DNA of 64,000 nucleotides from Rhodanobacter ginsengisoli (GCF_042657065.1 NZ_JBHSNF010000002.1:496001-560000), one strand, 5' to 3'. Positions 29,336 through 38,497 are shown, counted from the stretch's first letter. The notes: generated by a model from the sequence alone, not told the origin. Numbers and translations: made by a program.

Positions 29336-31609
29336 TCAGTGGCGTGCGGCCAGCTCCCCTGCCGCAGCCACCACCTCGGCCTCGCCCGGCAGCACCAGCA
29401 GGGCGGCACCGGCCAGCGGCGTGAAGGTGTCCGCCCCGACCACCCGTCGCAACGGCGTGGCACCGTAGCCACCCTCGACGATCGCGGTGATCACACCCTC
29501 GCCCACGCCGGCACTCTTGCGTCCCTCGTCGAGCACCAGGATGCGCCGGGCGGTTTTCGCCTGGGCCGCGATGAACGCGTCGTTGAGCGGCGCCAGCCAG
29601 CGCAGGTCGACCACGCGAACCTGCCAACCCAGCTCCTTTTCGATCGTGCGCGCCGCGCGCAACGCCATCGGCACGCCGTTGCCGAAAGTGAACACCACCA
29701 GATCGTTCGCCGTGTCGTTGTAGATGCGCCCCTCGCCCAGGGTCATCGCCCGATCCGGTGCGGGATAGTCGAACTGCCACTGACCGTCGGCAGGTTCGTA
29801 CAGGTCCTTGGTCATGTACAGCGCGATCGGCTCGAGGAAGGCACACACGCGGCCATCGACCTTCGCCAAGGCCATCAGCGTGCGCAGCATCATCGCCGCG
29901 TCGTCGCCGCGAGAGGGGCAACCGACGACGAGGCCGGGGATATCGCGCAACGCGGTAATCGAGTTGTCGTTGTGGAAATGTCCGCCGAAACCCTTCTGGT
30001 AGCCCAGCGAGGCGATCCGCATCACCATCGGATTGCGGTACTGGTCGTTGGAGAAGAATTGCAGCGAGGATGCCTCGCCGCGGATCTGGTCGCAGGCGTT
30101 GTGGAAATACGCGAGGTACTGGATCTCCGGAATCGGCAGCATGCCCATGTTGGCGTAGCCCTGGGCCATGCCCAGGATCATCGTTTCGTCCAGCAGCGTG
30201 TTGAACACGCGGCTGCCCTTGAACGTCTTGTTGAGGCCCTTGGTGACGGTGTACACGCCGCCCTTCTGCGCCACGTCCTCGCCGAACAGCAGGGCCTGCG
30301 GATACTTCGCCAGCAGGTCGTGCAACGCCTGGTTGATCTGGATCGCCAGATGCCGCGGCGGCTGGTTTTCCGGCAACTTCGCTTCGCCGCCGAACACGGC
30401 CAGGCGCTTGTCGGTGTAGTCGATGCGCTCGGCCTCGGCCTTCACCGCCGCCGGCGTATACGGCGCCAGCGGCTTCATCACGTCGGCCAGCGAGGTCAGC
30501 CGGTGCCGCGAATCCGCATCCTCGGCCGCCGCAAAGCAGCGCCTGCGGGTGGCCTCGTACAGGTTCAGCAGCTCGTCCCTGTCGTACAGGCCGGATTGCA
30601 GCGCGATGGCCGCCGACCGCAGCAGCGGATCGGTCGACTCCACCGCGAACAGCTCCTCGATGCTGCGCCACTCGATTTCGAAATCGGTGCCGGCATGACC
30701 CATCACGCGGGTGGTCTTCAGATGCAGGAAGGTCGGGCGACGGGTCGTGCGGCAATGCTCCACCGCACGCCGCACCTGCGCGTAGCCTTCGGCCAGGTCG
30801 AGCCCGTCGGCGAAGAAATAGTCGAGATCGGGGCGATGCCGGAAATTGTTCGCGATCCAGCCGCCGGGCGTCTTCACCGAAATGCCGATGCCGTTGTCCT
30901 CGCACACGTAGAGCACCGGCGCAGGCAGCTTCTGGTAAGCCGTCCAGGCGGCCGTATTGAATGCGGTCTGGGCGGTGGCGTGATTGCTGGAAGCATCGCC
31001 GAACGAGCAGATCGCGATGCTGTCGTCGGGGATCGGCAACGGATGGCCGATGCGCCGCGCCTGCTCGATCGCCACCGCGGTACCGAATGCCTTGGGCAGG
31101 TGCGAGGCGATGGTGGAGGTCTGCGGCAGGACCCACAACGGCTTGCTGCCCCAGACCTTGTGCCGGCCGCCGGAGGCCGGGTCGTCCTTGCTGGCGGCAA
31201 AGCTCAGCGCCGAGTCGAGCACCGGATCCATCCCGGGAAGCTTGCGGAAGCGCTCGGCCATGAAGCCGCCGCTGCGGTAATGCAGGAACGCCGGATCCGT
31301 GTGCCGGGTCAGCCTCGCCACCATCGCGTTGCCCTCGTGACCGCTGGAGCCGATCGTGTAGAACACCTTGTTCTGCACCCGCAGCACGCGTGCCATCAGG
31401 TCCAGGTGCCGCGAGATCAGCTGCGATTCGAACAACTCGCGAAAGCCCTTCGCATCCAGCGCGCTGCCGGCCAGCACCGGCTCGTCGTCGCGCGGTGCCG
31501 CTCCCGCCTCGCCCCGCCACAGCTGGACGAACTCGATGAAGTTCTGGTCGACGACCTCGGCACGGTTGAAACCCTTGTGACGGGCACTGATGGCGAACGG
31601 AATGGACAT
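29336..31609 (-). CDS. 2-oxoacid dehydrogenase E1, alpha and beta subunits fused
   Basis: 757 residues from the ATG at 31609; a TTG at 31645 is the only longer alternative. The first ~380 residues are E1-alpha-like, with the thiamine diphosphate motif starting ICSFGDASSNHATAQ and ending VCEDN. The second half is E1-beta-like: LFGEDVAQKGGVYTVTKGL, FNTLLDETMILGMAQGYA, and a transketolase C-terminal domain (VRVVDLRWLAPLND). Branched-chain 2-oxoacid dehydrogenases use these two subunits, usually as separate genes; fused forms occur in several bacteria. No E2 or E3 gene is nearby, so the complex partners lie elsewhere or the protein works alone. Substrate is uncertain. Confidence 0.85.
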   Translation of the reverse strand: MSIPFAISARHKGFNRAEVVDQNFIEFVQLWRGEAGAAPRDDEPVLAGSALDAKGFRELFESQLISRHLDLMARVLRVQNKVFYTIGSSGHEGNAMVARLTRHTDPAFLHYRSGGFMAERFRKLPGMDPVLDSALSFAASKDDPASGGRHKVWGSKPLWVLPQTSTIASHLPKAFGTAVAIEQARRIGHPLPIPDDSIAICSFGDASSNHATAQTAFNTAAWTAYQKLPAPVLYVCEDNGIGISVKTPGGWIANNFRHRPDLDYFFADGLDLAEGYAQVRRAVEHCRTTRRPTFLHLKTTRVMGHAGTDFEIEWRSIEELFAVESTDPLLRSAAIALQSGLYDRDELLNLYEATRRRCFAAAEDADSRHRLTSLADVMKPLAPYTPAAVKAEAERIDYTDKRLAVFGGEAKLPENQPPRHLAIQINQALHDLLAKYPQALLFGEDVAQKGGVYTVTKGLNKTFKGSRVFNTLLDETMILGMAQGYANMGMLPIPEIQYLAYFHNACDQIRGEASSLQFFSNDQYRNPMVMRIASLGYQKGFGGHFHNDNSITALRDIPGLVVGCPSRGDDAAMMLRTLMALAKVDGRVCAFLEPIALYMTKDLYEPADGQWQFDYPAPDRAMTLGEGRIYNDTANDLVVFTFGNGVPMALRAARTIEKELGWQVRVVDLRWLAPLNDAFIAAQAKTARRILVLDEGRKSAGVGEGVITAIVEGGYGATPLRRVVGADTFTPLAGAALLVLPGEAEVVAAAGELAARH

Positions 31610-31723
31610 GGCGTGGTTTCGGAAAAGGGTGGAAGAATGATGCAAGAGTCCGCTGCTGCGGCTATGCCGTGGCCAACCTGAAGACGTCGGTCAGCGGCAG
31701 GCTCCTGCAACGGGGATTCGACG

Positions 31724-32326
31724 TCAATGCTGCATCGGACTGTACCCGGGTTGTGCCTGCACGCGAGCGAGCCAGGCGCGGATATTCGGGTACGCGGACA
31801 GGTCGAAACCGCCGTCACCGGCGCAGTGGGTGTACGCGTACAGCGCGATGTCGGCGATGCCGTAGCGCTCGCCGACGAACCACGTGCGCGTGGCCAGGTG
31901 CTGCTCCATCACGGCCAGCGCCTGCGCGCCCCGCTGCAGCAGCGACGGCAGCTCGGCCTGGCGTGGATGATCGGGCGGCAACCAGTTGCGGATGAAGCGT
32001 GCCACCGCGATGCATGGCTCGTGGCTGTACTGCTCGAAGAACAGCCATTGCAGGGTCTGCGCGCGCAGCCAGGGATCCTGCGGCCAGAACGCCGTGCCCT
32101 CGGCAAGAAAACACAGGATGGCGTCGGACTCCGCCAGCAGGCGGCCGTCCTCCAGCTCCAGCAGGGGCACCTTGCCGTTCGGATTCCTGGCCAGGTAGGC
32201 GGCCGTTCGCGTCTCGCCATGGGCACTGTCGACATCCACCCAGCGATAGTCGCGGCCCAGCTGATCGAGCAGCAACTGCAGCTTGTAACAGTTGCCCGAT
32301 GCGCGCATCCCATAAATCGTGATCAT
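31724..32326 (-). CDS. Glutathione S-transferase family protein
   Basis: 200 residues. Thioredoxin-fold N-terminus MITIYGMRASGNCYKLQLLLDQL with Ser/Asn at the glutathione-activating position, NPNGKVPLLELEDG and the ESDAIL motif; C-terminal helical domain with YGIADIALYAYTH. Sequence pattern fits the beta- or theta-like bacterial classes. Its start overlaps the nucleotidyltransferase-like gene by 4 bp, so it is the last gene of the gcdH-GNAT-nucleotidyltransferase-GST run. Confidence 0.92.
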   Translation of the reverse strand: MITIYGMRASGNCYKLQLLLDQLGRDYRWVDVDSAHGETRTAAYLARNPNGKVPLLELEDGRLLAESDAILCFLAEGTAFWPQDPWLRAQTLQWLFFEQYSHEPCIAVARFIRNWLPPDHPRQAELPSLLQRGAQALAVMEQHLATRTWFVGERYGIADIALYAYTHCAGDGGFDLSAYPNIRAWLARVQAQPGYSPMQH

Positions 32327-32820
32327 TGCAACTCCCCGGTCAGTAGCTTCAACGACAGCAGGCGTTGCCGATCCTTCAGACGGCCGAAACTTTCCAGCAG
32401 ACGAATCTGCTCCGCCACCGTCGGCACCGCCACGGCCACGCCGGCGATATCCAGCTCAACGACTTCTCCGATGGTCACCGGCATCCACCCGTCGGCGCCA
32501 CGGACTTCGAGCCCACCCATGACCTCCACCGCCAGACCGGGAAACACGAACCGGGCGAAGCGCGAACGGAAGCGTTCGACACCCTCTTGCGGCAATGCCG
32601 GATCCCGTCGTGCCTGCCAGTGCTCGATCAGACTCTCCGCATCGCGCCTGCTGGTCAGCGCGTCCAGATCGGCCACGCTGACGTCCGCGCCGATCAATCG
32701 CGCCGCGCCACTGCCGATCACCACCCACGGGTCGCGGCAGCAATGCCACAGGTCGGGCACGGCAACGCGAAGCACCTCGCGCAACACCCTCTCGGCATCC
32801 ACATCGGTGCAGGCGGTCAT
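32323..32820 (-). CDS. Nucleotidyltransferase-fold protein, function unknown
   Basis: 165 residues from the ATG at 32820, chosen because it overlaps the upstream GNAT stop (ATGA); an ATG at 32841 would add seven residues. WVVIGSGAARLIGADVSVADLDALTSRRDAE resembles the G-S/G-G-x(n)-D-x-D layout of minimal nucleotidyltransferases such as aminoglycoside adenylyltransferases, and TVAEQIRLLESFGRLKDRQRLLSLK resembles their C-terminal helix that carries the phrase R-x-K-D. The first catalytic acidic pair is weak (VSVADLD). I cannot name a substrate. Confidence 0.65.
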   Translation of the reverse strand: MTACTDVDAERVLREVLRVAVPDLWHCCRDPWVVIGSGAARLIGADVSVADLDALTSRRDAESLIEHWQARRDPALPQEGVERFRSRFARFVFPGLAVEVMGGLEVRGADGWMPVTIGEVVELDIAGVAVAVPTVAEQIRLLESFGRLKDRQRLLSLKLLTGELQ

Positions 32821-33362
32821 GATCGTGTGCGGCGTCGCCATTGCTCGCGTGTCTGCAACCAGATCTCGTTGGGCGAGTCCTCGTACGGCACCGGCAGCTT
32901 GCAGGGACCGCGACAGACCGAACCGAGCCGCCGGGCCAGTGCCTGCGAGGCGCGGTTGTCCGGATGGATCGAATGGATGATCTCGGTCCAGTCAAGGTTG
33001 GCAAAGGACCAGTCGATCGCCGCGATACAGCCTTCGTATGCGTAGCCCTTGCCCCAAGCCGAGCGGGCCAGGCCCCAGCCCACCTCGGTACCGGGCCAGC
33101 CCTCCGGATGCCACGGCCCCAGTTGTCCGATCCACTGACCACTGGTTTTTTCGATCACCGAGAACATCGAAAAGCCCTGGATCATCCACGCCCCGGCCTT
33201 GCCAAGGAAACTCCGCCAGGCAACGGCGCGTGCCTGCGGTCCGCCGATGAACCGGGTTGCCTCGGCATCCGCCATCTTTGCGGCATAGGCATCGAAATCC
33301 TCCGCCCGCGGCGGGCGCAGGATCAGCCGCTCGGTCTCGATGCGCAGCGAATCGACATTCAT
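32817..33362 (-). CDS. GNAT family acetyltransferase (RimJ/RimL type)
   Basis: 181 residues. The opening IETERLILRPPRAEDFDAYAAKM is diagnostic of the RimJ/RimL group, as are EVGWGLARSAWGKGYAYEGCIAAIDWSF (acetyl-CoA loop) and IIHSIHPDNRASQALARRLG. Members acetylate N-termini of ribosomal proteins or small amines. It starts 17 bp after the gcdH stop and overlaps the next gene by 4 bp. Confidence 0.92.
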   Translation of the reverse strand: MNVDSLRIETERLILRPPRAEDFDAYAAKMADAEATRFIGGPQARAVAWRSFLGKAGAWMIQGFSMFSVIEKTSGQWIGQLGPWHPEGWPGTEVGWGLARSAWGKGYAYEGCIAAIDWSFANLDWTEIIHSIHPDNRASQALARRLGSVCRGPCKLPVPYEDSPNEIWLQTREQWRRRTRS

Positions 33363-33379
33363 CGCTCCGACGCTCCGCT

Positions 33380-34549
33380 TCAGAATGCGTTGATGCCGGT
33401 CAGTTCGCGGCCCACCACCAACTCATGCACCGTCTCGGTGCCTTCATAGGTGATCACCGATTCCAGGTTCAGCGCATGGCGAATCGCGCCGTGCTCGGTG
33501 GTGATGCCGGCGCCGCCGAGGATGTCGCGGCACTGGCGCGCGATGTCGATCGCCATGCGGCAGTTGTTCCACTTGGCCAGCGAGACCTGGGTCGGCTGCA
33601 TCTTGCCGGCGTCCTTCAGACGGCCCAGTTGCAGCGACAGCAGCTGCGCGGTGGTGATGCGCCGGGCCATGTCGGCCAGCTTCAGCTGCACGGCCTGGTT
33701 CGCGGCCAGCGGACGATCGAACAGGATGCGCTCGGCGGTGTAGTCGATCACTTCCTTCAGACAGGCCTGGGCGGCGCCGATCGGGCCCCAGGTGATGCCG
33801 TAACGGGCCTGGGTGAGGCAGCCCAGCGGTCCCTTCAGCCCTTTCACATGGGGCAGCCGCGCGCTGTCCGGCACGCGTACGTTGTCGAAGAACAGCGCGC
33901 TGGTGACCGAGGCACGCAGGCTCATCTTCTTGTGGATTTCCTGCGCCTTGAAGCCGGCCGTGTCGGTCGGCACCACGAAGCCCTGGATGCCTTCCTCGGT
34001 CTGCGCCCATACGATCGCGATGTGCGCCAGGTTGCCGTTGGTGATCCACATCTTCGCGCCGTTGATGACCCAGTCGCCGCCATCCTTCTTCGCGTGGGTC
34101 TTCATGTTGGCCGGGTCGGAGCCGCCGTGCGGCTCGGTCAGGCCGAAGCAGCCGATCACCTCACCGGCCGACATCCGCGGCAGGTAATGCTTTTTCTGCT
34201 CCTCGCTACCGTAGGCAAAGATCGGGTACATGCACAGCGAACTCTGCACCGAGGCGAAGCTGCGCAGGCCGGAATCACCGCGCTCCAGTTCCTGGCAGAT
34301 CAGGCCGTAGCTGACCCCGTTCATGCCGGCACCGCCGTATTCCTCGGGAATCGTGGCGCCCAGCAGGCCCAGCGCGGCAATCTCCGGAATCAGCTCCTTC
34401 GGAAAGCGGGCCTGGTCGAAGCAGTCGCCGATGATCGGCAGCACGCGCTCGTCGACGAAGCGGCCGACGGTGTCCTGCACCATGCGCTCCTCGTCGGTGA
34501 GCAGCGAACGGACATCGTACAGATCGAGCGGATTCAGACGGGCAGCCAT
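33380..34549 (-). CDS. gcdH: Glutaryl-CoA dehydrogenase
   Basis: 389 residues from the ATG at 34549 (GGAGATTTC ribosome site; the open frame upstream is not coding). Acyl-CoA dehydrogenase fold with GCDH-specific stretches: SVQSSLCMYPIFAYGSEEQKKHYLPRM, CFGLTEPHGGSDPANMKT, and ARYGITWGPIGAAQ. The catalytic Glu lies in ITYEGTETVHELVVGRELTG. The enzyme oxidises and decarboxylates glutaryl-CoA to crotonyl-CoA in lysine and tryptophan breakdown. A TACAAT (minus strand, 34583-34588) could be its -10. It heads an operon with GNAT, nucleotidyltransferase-like and GST genes. Confidence 0.94.
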   Translation of the reverse strand: MAARLNPLDLYDVRSLLTDEERMVQDTVGRFVDERVLPIIGDCFDQARFPKELIPEIAALGLLGATIPEEYGGAGMNGVSYGLICQELERGDSGLRSFASVQSSLCMYPIFAYGSEEQKKHYLPRMSAGEVIGCFGLTEPHGGSDPANMKTHAKKDGGDWVINGAKMWITNGNLAHIAIVWAQTEEGIQGFVVPTDTAGFKAQEIHKKMSLRASVTSALFFDNVRVPDSARLPHVKGLKGPLGCLTQARYGITWGPIGAAQACLKEVIDYTAERILFDRPLAANQAVQLKLADMARRITTAQLLSLQLGRLKDAGKMQPTQVSLAKWNNCRMAIDIARQCRDILGGAGITTEHGAIRHALNLESVITYEGTETVHELVVGRELTGINAF

Positions 34550-34689
34550 GAAATCTCCGGAAACGGTCGCGTAAAAACCGCTATTGTAGCGCGGGACTCG
34601 GGCGCGCACAGGCGTCTTTGCGGCGGACGCGGACAGGCTGGATCCGGCCCTGCAGCGGCCCGCCCCGCTCCCCTCCACACGGGAATCCC

Positions 34690-35565
34690 ATGTTCAAAGG
34701 TGTCCTGCTCGGCTTCATGGCATTTGCCGCCTACGCGTTCAGCGATGCCTTCGTGAAATCGCTGCGCGGCTCCCTGCCCGCCTACGAGGCAGTGTTCTTC
34801 GGCGCCAGCATGGGGCTGACCGCGTTGCCGTTCATCAAGGGACGTGGCGATCGCTGGCGTGAGGTGCTGCTGGTCCAGCGCCAGGGCCTGTGGCTGGTGC
34901 GGGCGGCCGCCAGCGCCATCGGGAGTATCGCGGCGGTGGTCGCCTTCACTGCGCTGCCGATGGCCGAGGCGTTCGCACTGATCTTCCTGCTGCCGATCTT
35001 CGTCACGATCCTGTCGGTACTGGTGCTCAAGGAGCACGTCGGCTGGCGCCGCTGGTCGGCCGTGGTCGCCGGGTTCGTCGGCGTGCTGGTGGTGCTGCGG
35101 CCAGGCTTCCGCGCGCTCGGTATCGGTCACCTGGCGGCGATCGTCTGCGGCCTCAGCGGCGCCATCTCGATGATCGCCATGCGCCTGGCCGGTCCGCACG
35201 AAAAGCGCATCGGCCTGTATGGCGCCGGCATCATCGGCTCGATGCTGTTCACCGGCGTGCTGATGCTGGCCGATTTCCGCTGGCCGCATCCCGGCCAGTG
35301 GTTGCTCCTGCTCGGCTACGGCCTGCTCTCCGCGCTGGGTTCGGTATTGCTGATGCTGGCCACCCGCAAGGCGCCGGCCAACCACGTCGCGCCGACCCAG
35401 TACAGCCAGATGCTGTGGGCCGTGGTGCTCGGCTACCTTGTATTCCATGACCGGCTGGACTGGCCGATGGCGATCGGCATCACGATCATCCTCGGCGCCG
35501 GGCTGTTCACCTTCGTGCGCGAGGACAAGGTCACCCGCTGGTGGCGGCGCACGCGGGTGATCTGA
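34690..35565 (+). CDS. EamA/DMT family transporter
   Basis: 291 residues from the ATG at 34690; upstream in-frame sequence is non-coding. Ten hydrophobic spans in two EamA repeats (GVLLGFMAFAAYAFSDAFVKSLRG; then GIGHLAAIVCGLSGAISMIAMRLAG) and the conserved PTQYSQMLWAVVLGYLVFHD at the end. Similar in layout to S-adenosylmethionine or riboflavin transporters of the DMT group, but substrate is not predictable. It is divergent from gcdH. Confidence 0.9.
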   Translation: MFKGVLLGFMAFAAYAFSDAFVKSLRGSLPAYEAVFFGASMGLTALPFIKGRGDRWREVLLVQRQGLWLVRAAASAIGSIAAVVAFTALPMAEAFALIFLLPIFVTILSVLVLKEHVGWRRWSAVVAGFVGVLVVLRPGFRALGIGHLAAIVCGLSGAISMIAMRLAGPHEKRIGLYGAGIIGSMLFTGVLMLADFRWPHPGQWLLLLGYGLLSALGSVLLMLATRKAPANHVAPTQYSQMLWAVVLGYLVFHDRLDWPMAIGITIILGAGLFTFVREDKVTRWWRRTRVI

Positions 35566-35661
35566 AGCCGACCGTTACCCGGACCCGGCGAGGGGGGACC
35601 ACGAGGCCGGGGTCGTCCAGCAGGAACAGCACGTCCGGGGCAACCGCCGGCAAGGCCGGGA

Positions 35662-36618
35662 TCAGCCGGCCGCCGCCAGGGCATGCAGATGCTTCGCGCG
35701 AAGCGCCAGTGCGACGCGAAGTCTTGCCGGGGTGCGTATCTCGAAGTCGAACGGCAGCGCGGCCAGCTGGCGGGCGAACCAGGCCAGGTCGTCCGCGCTG
35801 GTCCGCAACAGCACACCGCCGTCGCCCGGCTCGAGCAGGCCGAAGGCGAGCGAGAACGCGCGGCGCGCGGTCTGCAGGTCCGTGCGCAACAGCACCTCGA
35901 TCGGCCGGCCGTGCGGGATCGTGGCGATGCCGCGCAGCAGCTGATCGAGCGCATCGAAGCCGGGCGGTCGACGGAACGGCCGGTCGAGCCCGTTCACCGC
36001 GCCGATCCGGTCGAGCCGGAACGAACGCAGGTCGTGGCGCAGATGGCACATGCCCACCGCGTACCAGGCACCGGCCCACCAGGCCAGCCCGTACGGGTCG
36101 AATTCGCGTTCGGTATGCGCACCCGCCGCCGAGTCGTAGCTCATGTGCACCCGCTGCCGGGTCTGCGCCGCACGGGTCAGCGCCATCAGTGCCGCGTTGC
36201 TTCCGGGCGCATGCGCGGCAGACTGCAGGTCGACCTTCACCGTATCGGCGATCGCCCCCACCTGCTGCTTCAGGCTGTCGGGCATGACCCGGGCCAGCTT
36301 CGCCTGCACGCTTTCGACTGCCGGCGCGGCCTGGGCCAGGCCCAGCCCGCGCGCCGCCACCATGCCCACCGACAAAGCCACCGCCTCGTCGTTGGTGAAC
36401 ATCATCGGCGGCAGCTTGAATCCGGCCACCAGCATGTAGGCACCGTGGCGACCGCGCTCGGCGGTGAGCGGGATGCCGAGATCCTCCAGCATCACGATGT
36501 AGCGGCGCAGCGTGCGCACGTCCACACCCACCCGGCGCGCCAGCTCCGAGCCGCTCATCCGGCCGTGGCTCTGCAACAGATCCAGCACGGCCAGCACACG
36601 GGTGGTGGGTTTGGTCAT
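35662..36618 (-). CDS. YafY-type transcriptional regulator (HTH + WYL domain)
   Basis: 318 residues from the ATG at 36618; two further in-frame ATGs at 36627 and 36636 are possible. The N-terminal winged helix is clear (VLAVLDLLQSHGRMSGSELARRVGVDVRTLRRYIVMLEDLGIPLTAERGR), followed by a WYL domain around residues 155-225 (EREFDPYGLAWWAGAWYAVGMCHLR). WYL domains often sense nucleic acids or nucleotides. It is divergent from the NIPSNAP-lysE pair, with 87 bp between, so it probably controls that pair and itself. Confidence 0.92.
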   Translation of the reverse strand: MTKPTTRVLAVLDLLQSHGRMSGSELARRVGVDVRTLRRYIVMLEDLGIPLTAERGRHGAYMLVAGFKLPPMMFTNDEAVALSVGMVAARGLGLAQAAPAVESVQAKLARVMPDSLKQQVGAIADTVKVDLQSAAHAPGSNAALMALTRAAQTRQRVHMSYDSAAGAHTEREFDPYGLAWWAGAWYAVGMCHLRHDLRSFRLDRIGAVNGLDRPFRRPPGFDALDQLLRGIATIPHGRPIEVLLRTDLQTARRAFSLAFGLLEPGDGGVLLRTSADDLAWFARQLAALPFDFEIRTPARLRVALALRAKHLHALAAAG

Positions 36619-36641
36619 GGCTCGCATTCTATCCATTAATC

Positions 36642-36669
36642 AGGGCGTAATTTGTCCTGTTTTAGCCCT
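36642..36669. promoter_or_regulatory. Inverted AGGGC/GCCCT element between the WYL regulator and NIPSNAP gene
   Basis: AGGGC at 36642-36646 and GCCCT at 36665-36669, each followed by A/T-rich bases on the inner side, in the 87-bp divergent promoter. A possible operator of the WYL regulator; only position and imperfect symmetry support it. Confidence 0.3.
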
Positions 36670-36705
36670 AACGTGATGCCGACCACGACCACCAGGGGTT
36701 ACCTC

Positions 36706-37563
36706 ATGAAGCGCGTCAAACGTCTGCTACCCGGCATCGCCTCGCTCGTCGCCTGTACCGCCATGCATGCGGCACACGGCCAACCCGTCGACGCGACCGC
36801 GATGCAAAGCGTGCAGCACCTGCACGATTTCCAGGTCGTCGAGTTCCGCCGCTACACCACCAGCGCCGGCGAGCGGGCGCACTTCGTGAAGTATTTCGAC
36901 ACTTATTTCCCCGAAGCCTTCGAACAGCTGGGCGCGATGGTGTTCGGGCAGTTCACCGAACGCGGCAACCCCGACCACTTCACCTGGCTGCGCGGCTTCA
37001 AGGACATCCATGCCCGCCCGGTCGTCAATGCCGCGTTCTACTACGGCCCGCTGTGGAGGGAGCACCGGCTCAAGGTCAACGCGATCCTGCCCGACAGCGA
37101 CAACGTGATGCTGCTGCGTCCGCTGCAAGCGGAATCCGCCATCACGGTGCTGCCGGCGGTCGACCCGGTGATCGAGGAACAGGGCGCGCAGGGCATCGTG
37201 GTAGCGCAGATCTTCGCGGTGAAGAAGGGCCACGAGGACACCTTCGCGAAGCAGGCGCAGGCAGCCTTTGCCGACTACCGCATCGACGGCGTCCATCCGG
37301 CCGGCGTGCTGGTGACGCTGGATGTGCCGAACAACTTTCCGCAACTGCCGATCCGCAGCGATGGCCCGTTCCTGGTCTGGCTGGGCGTGGTCCGCGACAA
37401 CACCACCCTCGATCGACAACTGGCCCCCCGGCTGACCTCCGCCGAACACGCCCTCGCCGGCACCGGCCTGCTTCGCGGCGCGCCGGAACGCATCGTGATG
37501 GATCCCACGCCGCGCTCGCGCCTGCGCTGGCTGCCGGACGTCCGCGACGAGGCAACGCGATGA
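36706..37563 (+). CDS. Exported NIPSNAP family protein
   Basis: 285 residues from the ATG at 36706 (AGGGG upstream), with a signal peptide (LLPGIASLVACTAMHAAHGQ). A NIPSNAP domain follows: DFQVVEFRRYTTSAGERAHFVKYFDTYFPEAFEQLGAMVFGQF, then DHFTWLRGFKDIHARPVVNAAFYYGPLW. A second related half covers the remaining ~130 residues. NIPSNAP proteins are ferredoxin-like-fold proteins of unclear role. It overlaps the lysE gene by 4 bp and is divergent from a WYL regulator. Confidence 0.87.
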   Translation: MKRVKRLLPGIASLVACTAMHAAHGQPVDATAMQSVQHLHDFQVVEFRRYTTSAGERAHFVKYFDTYFPEAFEQLGAMVFGQFTERGNPDHFTWLRGFKDIHARPVVNAAFYYGPLWREHRLKVNAILPDSDNVMLLRPLQAESAITVLPAVDPVIEEQGAQGIVVAQIFAVKKGHEDTFAKQAQAAFADYRIDGVHPAGVLVTLDVPNNFPQLPIRSDGPFLVWLGVVRDNTTLDRQLAPRLTSAEHALAGTGLLRGAPERIVMDPTPRSRLRWLPDVRDEATR

Positions 37564-38195
37564 ATCACTACGAGCAGTTGTGGCTGTTCTTCGCCCTGGT
37601 GTTCGGCATCGTGGTGCTGCCCGGCCTCGACATGGCCTTCGTCATGGGCAGCGCGCTGGCCGGTGGTCGTGGTCGCGGCTTGGCGGCCGTGGCCGGCATC
37701 GTCGCGGGCGGCGTCTGCCACGTGGTGATGACGGCGCTGGGCATCAGCATGCTGATCAAGCTGGTCCCCGGTGCGTTCAACGCCCTGCTGCTGGCCGGCG
37801 CGCTGTACATCGCCTGGATCGGCATCTCGCTGATGCGCAGCGACGACGCCTTCGGCCTGAAGCCGGACACCGGCAGGCGCTCCGCCACGGCCACGTTTCG
37901 CCGCGGCATGCTGACCAGCCTGCTCAACCCCAAGGCCTACCTGTTCATGCTGGCCGTGTTCCCGCAGTTCCTGCGTCCGGACTACGGACTGATCTGGCTG
38001 CAGGCGTTGATCCTGTGGCTGATCATCGCGCTCAACCAGGTGTGCGTTTACGGCGGAGTGGCCCTGATGGCCGATCGCGCACGAGTGTGGCTGCAGGGCA
38101 AGCCGGCAGCGGGAGCGCTCGCCACGCGCTGCGTCGGTATCCTGCTGGTCGCCGCGGCGATGTTCACCGGATTCGAGGGCTGGCAGCGGCTGTAA
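37560..38195 (+). CDS. LysE family amino-acid exporter
   Basis: 211 residues from the ATG at 37560, which overlaps the NIPSNAP stop (ATGA). Six hydrophobic spans with the family signature VLPGLDMAFVMGSALAGGRGRGLAAVAGI near the N-terminus and the central RRGMLTSLLNPKAYLFMLAVFPQF. LysE/RhtB proteins export amino acids or homoserine lactones. Substrate is unknown; coupling to an exported NIPSNAP protein is unusual. Confidence 0.93.
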   Translation: MNHYEQLWLFFALVFGIVVLPGLDMAFVMGSALAGGRGRGLAAVAGIVAGGVCHVVMTALGISMLIKLVPGAFNALLLAGALYIAWIGISLMRSDDAFGLKPDTGRRSATATFRRGMLTSLLNPKAYLFMLAVFPQFLRPDYGLIWLQALILWLIIALNQVCVYGGVALMADRARVWLQGKPAAGALATRCVGILLVAAAMFTGFEGWQRL

Positions 38196-38497
38196 CCGGG
38201 CCATGATGCATGTCGCTCCGCTCTCGATCGTTCGCCGCACCGGGCCTTCTTTCCCTGTCGACGTGGAAATATGGATACCGTGGCCACGACGGGCACGAAA
38301 AACCGAGGCGAACACTTGCACGATGCCCGATGCCCCGGTTCGACCAGCAGGAGACGGTCGGCACGCCGTCGCTCGGAACGCTCAATTCGGTGCGGACCAC
38401 GTTTTCTGACAAGCGGGCTATGCGCAAGCAGCCAGGTCTGGCGTCGTAGCGTTCGAGTACGAACGTGAACATGGGGTCGGATTCGCTTCGACCCGAA
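38196..38497. other. Gene-poor stretch before the alpha/beta hydrolase
   Basis: 302 bp with only short overlapping open frames, none with a convincing start, ribosome site or recognisable motif. It appears less GC-rich than the genes on the left. Nothing else was seen. Confidence 0.5.

Noticed and set aside
38203..38468. Small overlapping plus-strand frames after lysE
   Set aside because: Three frames overlap in the same 250 bp, none with a start signal or motif.
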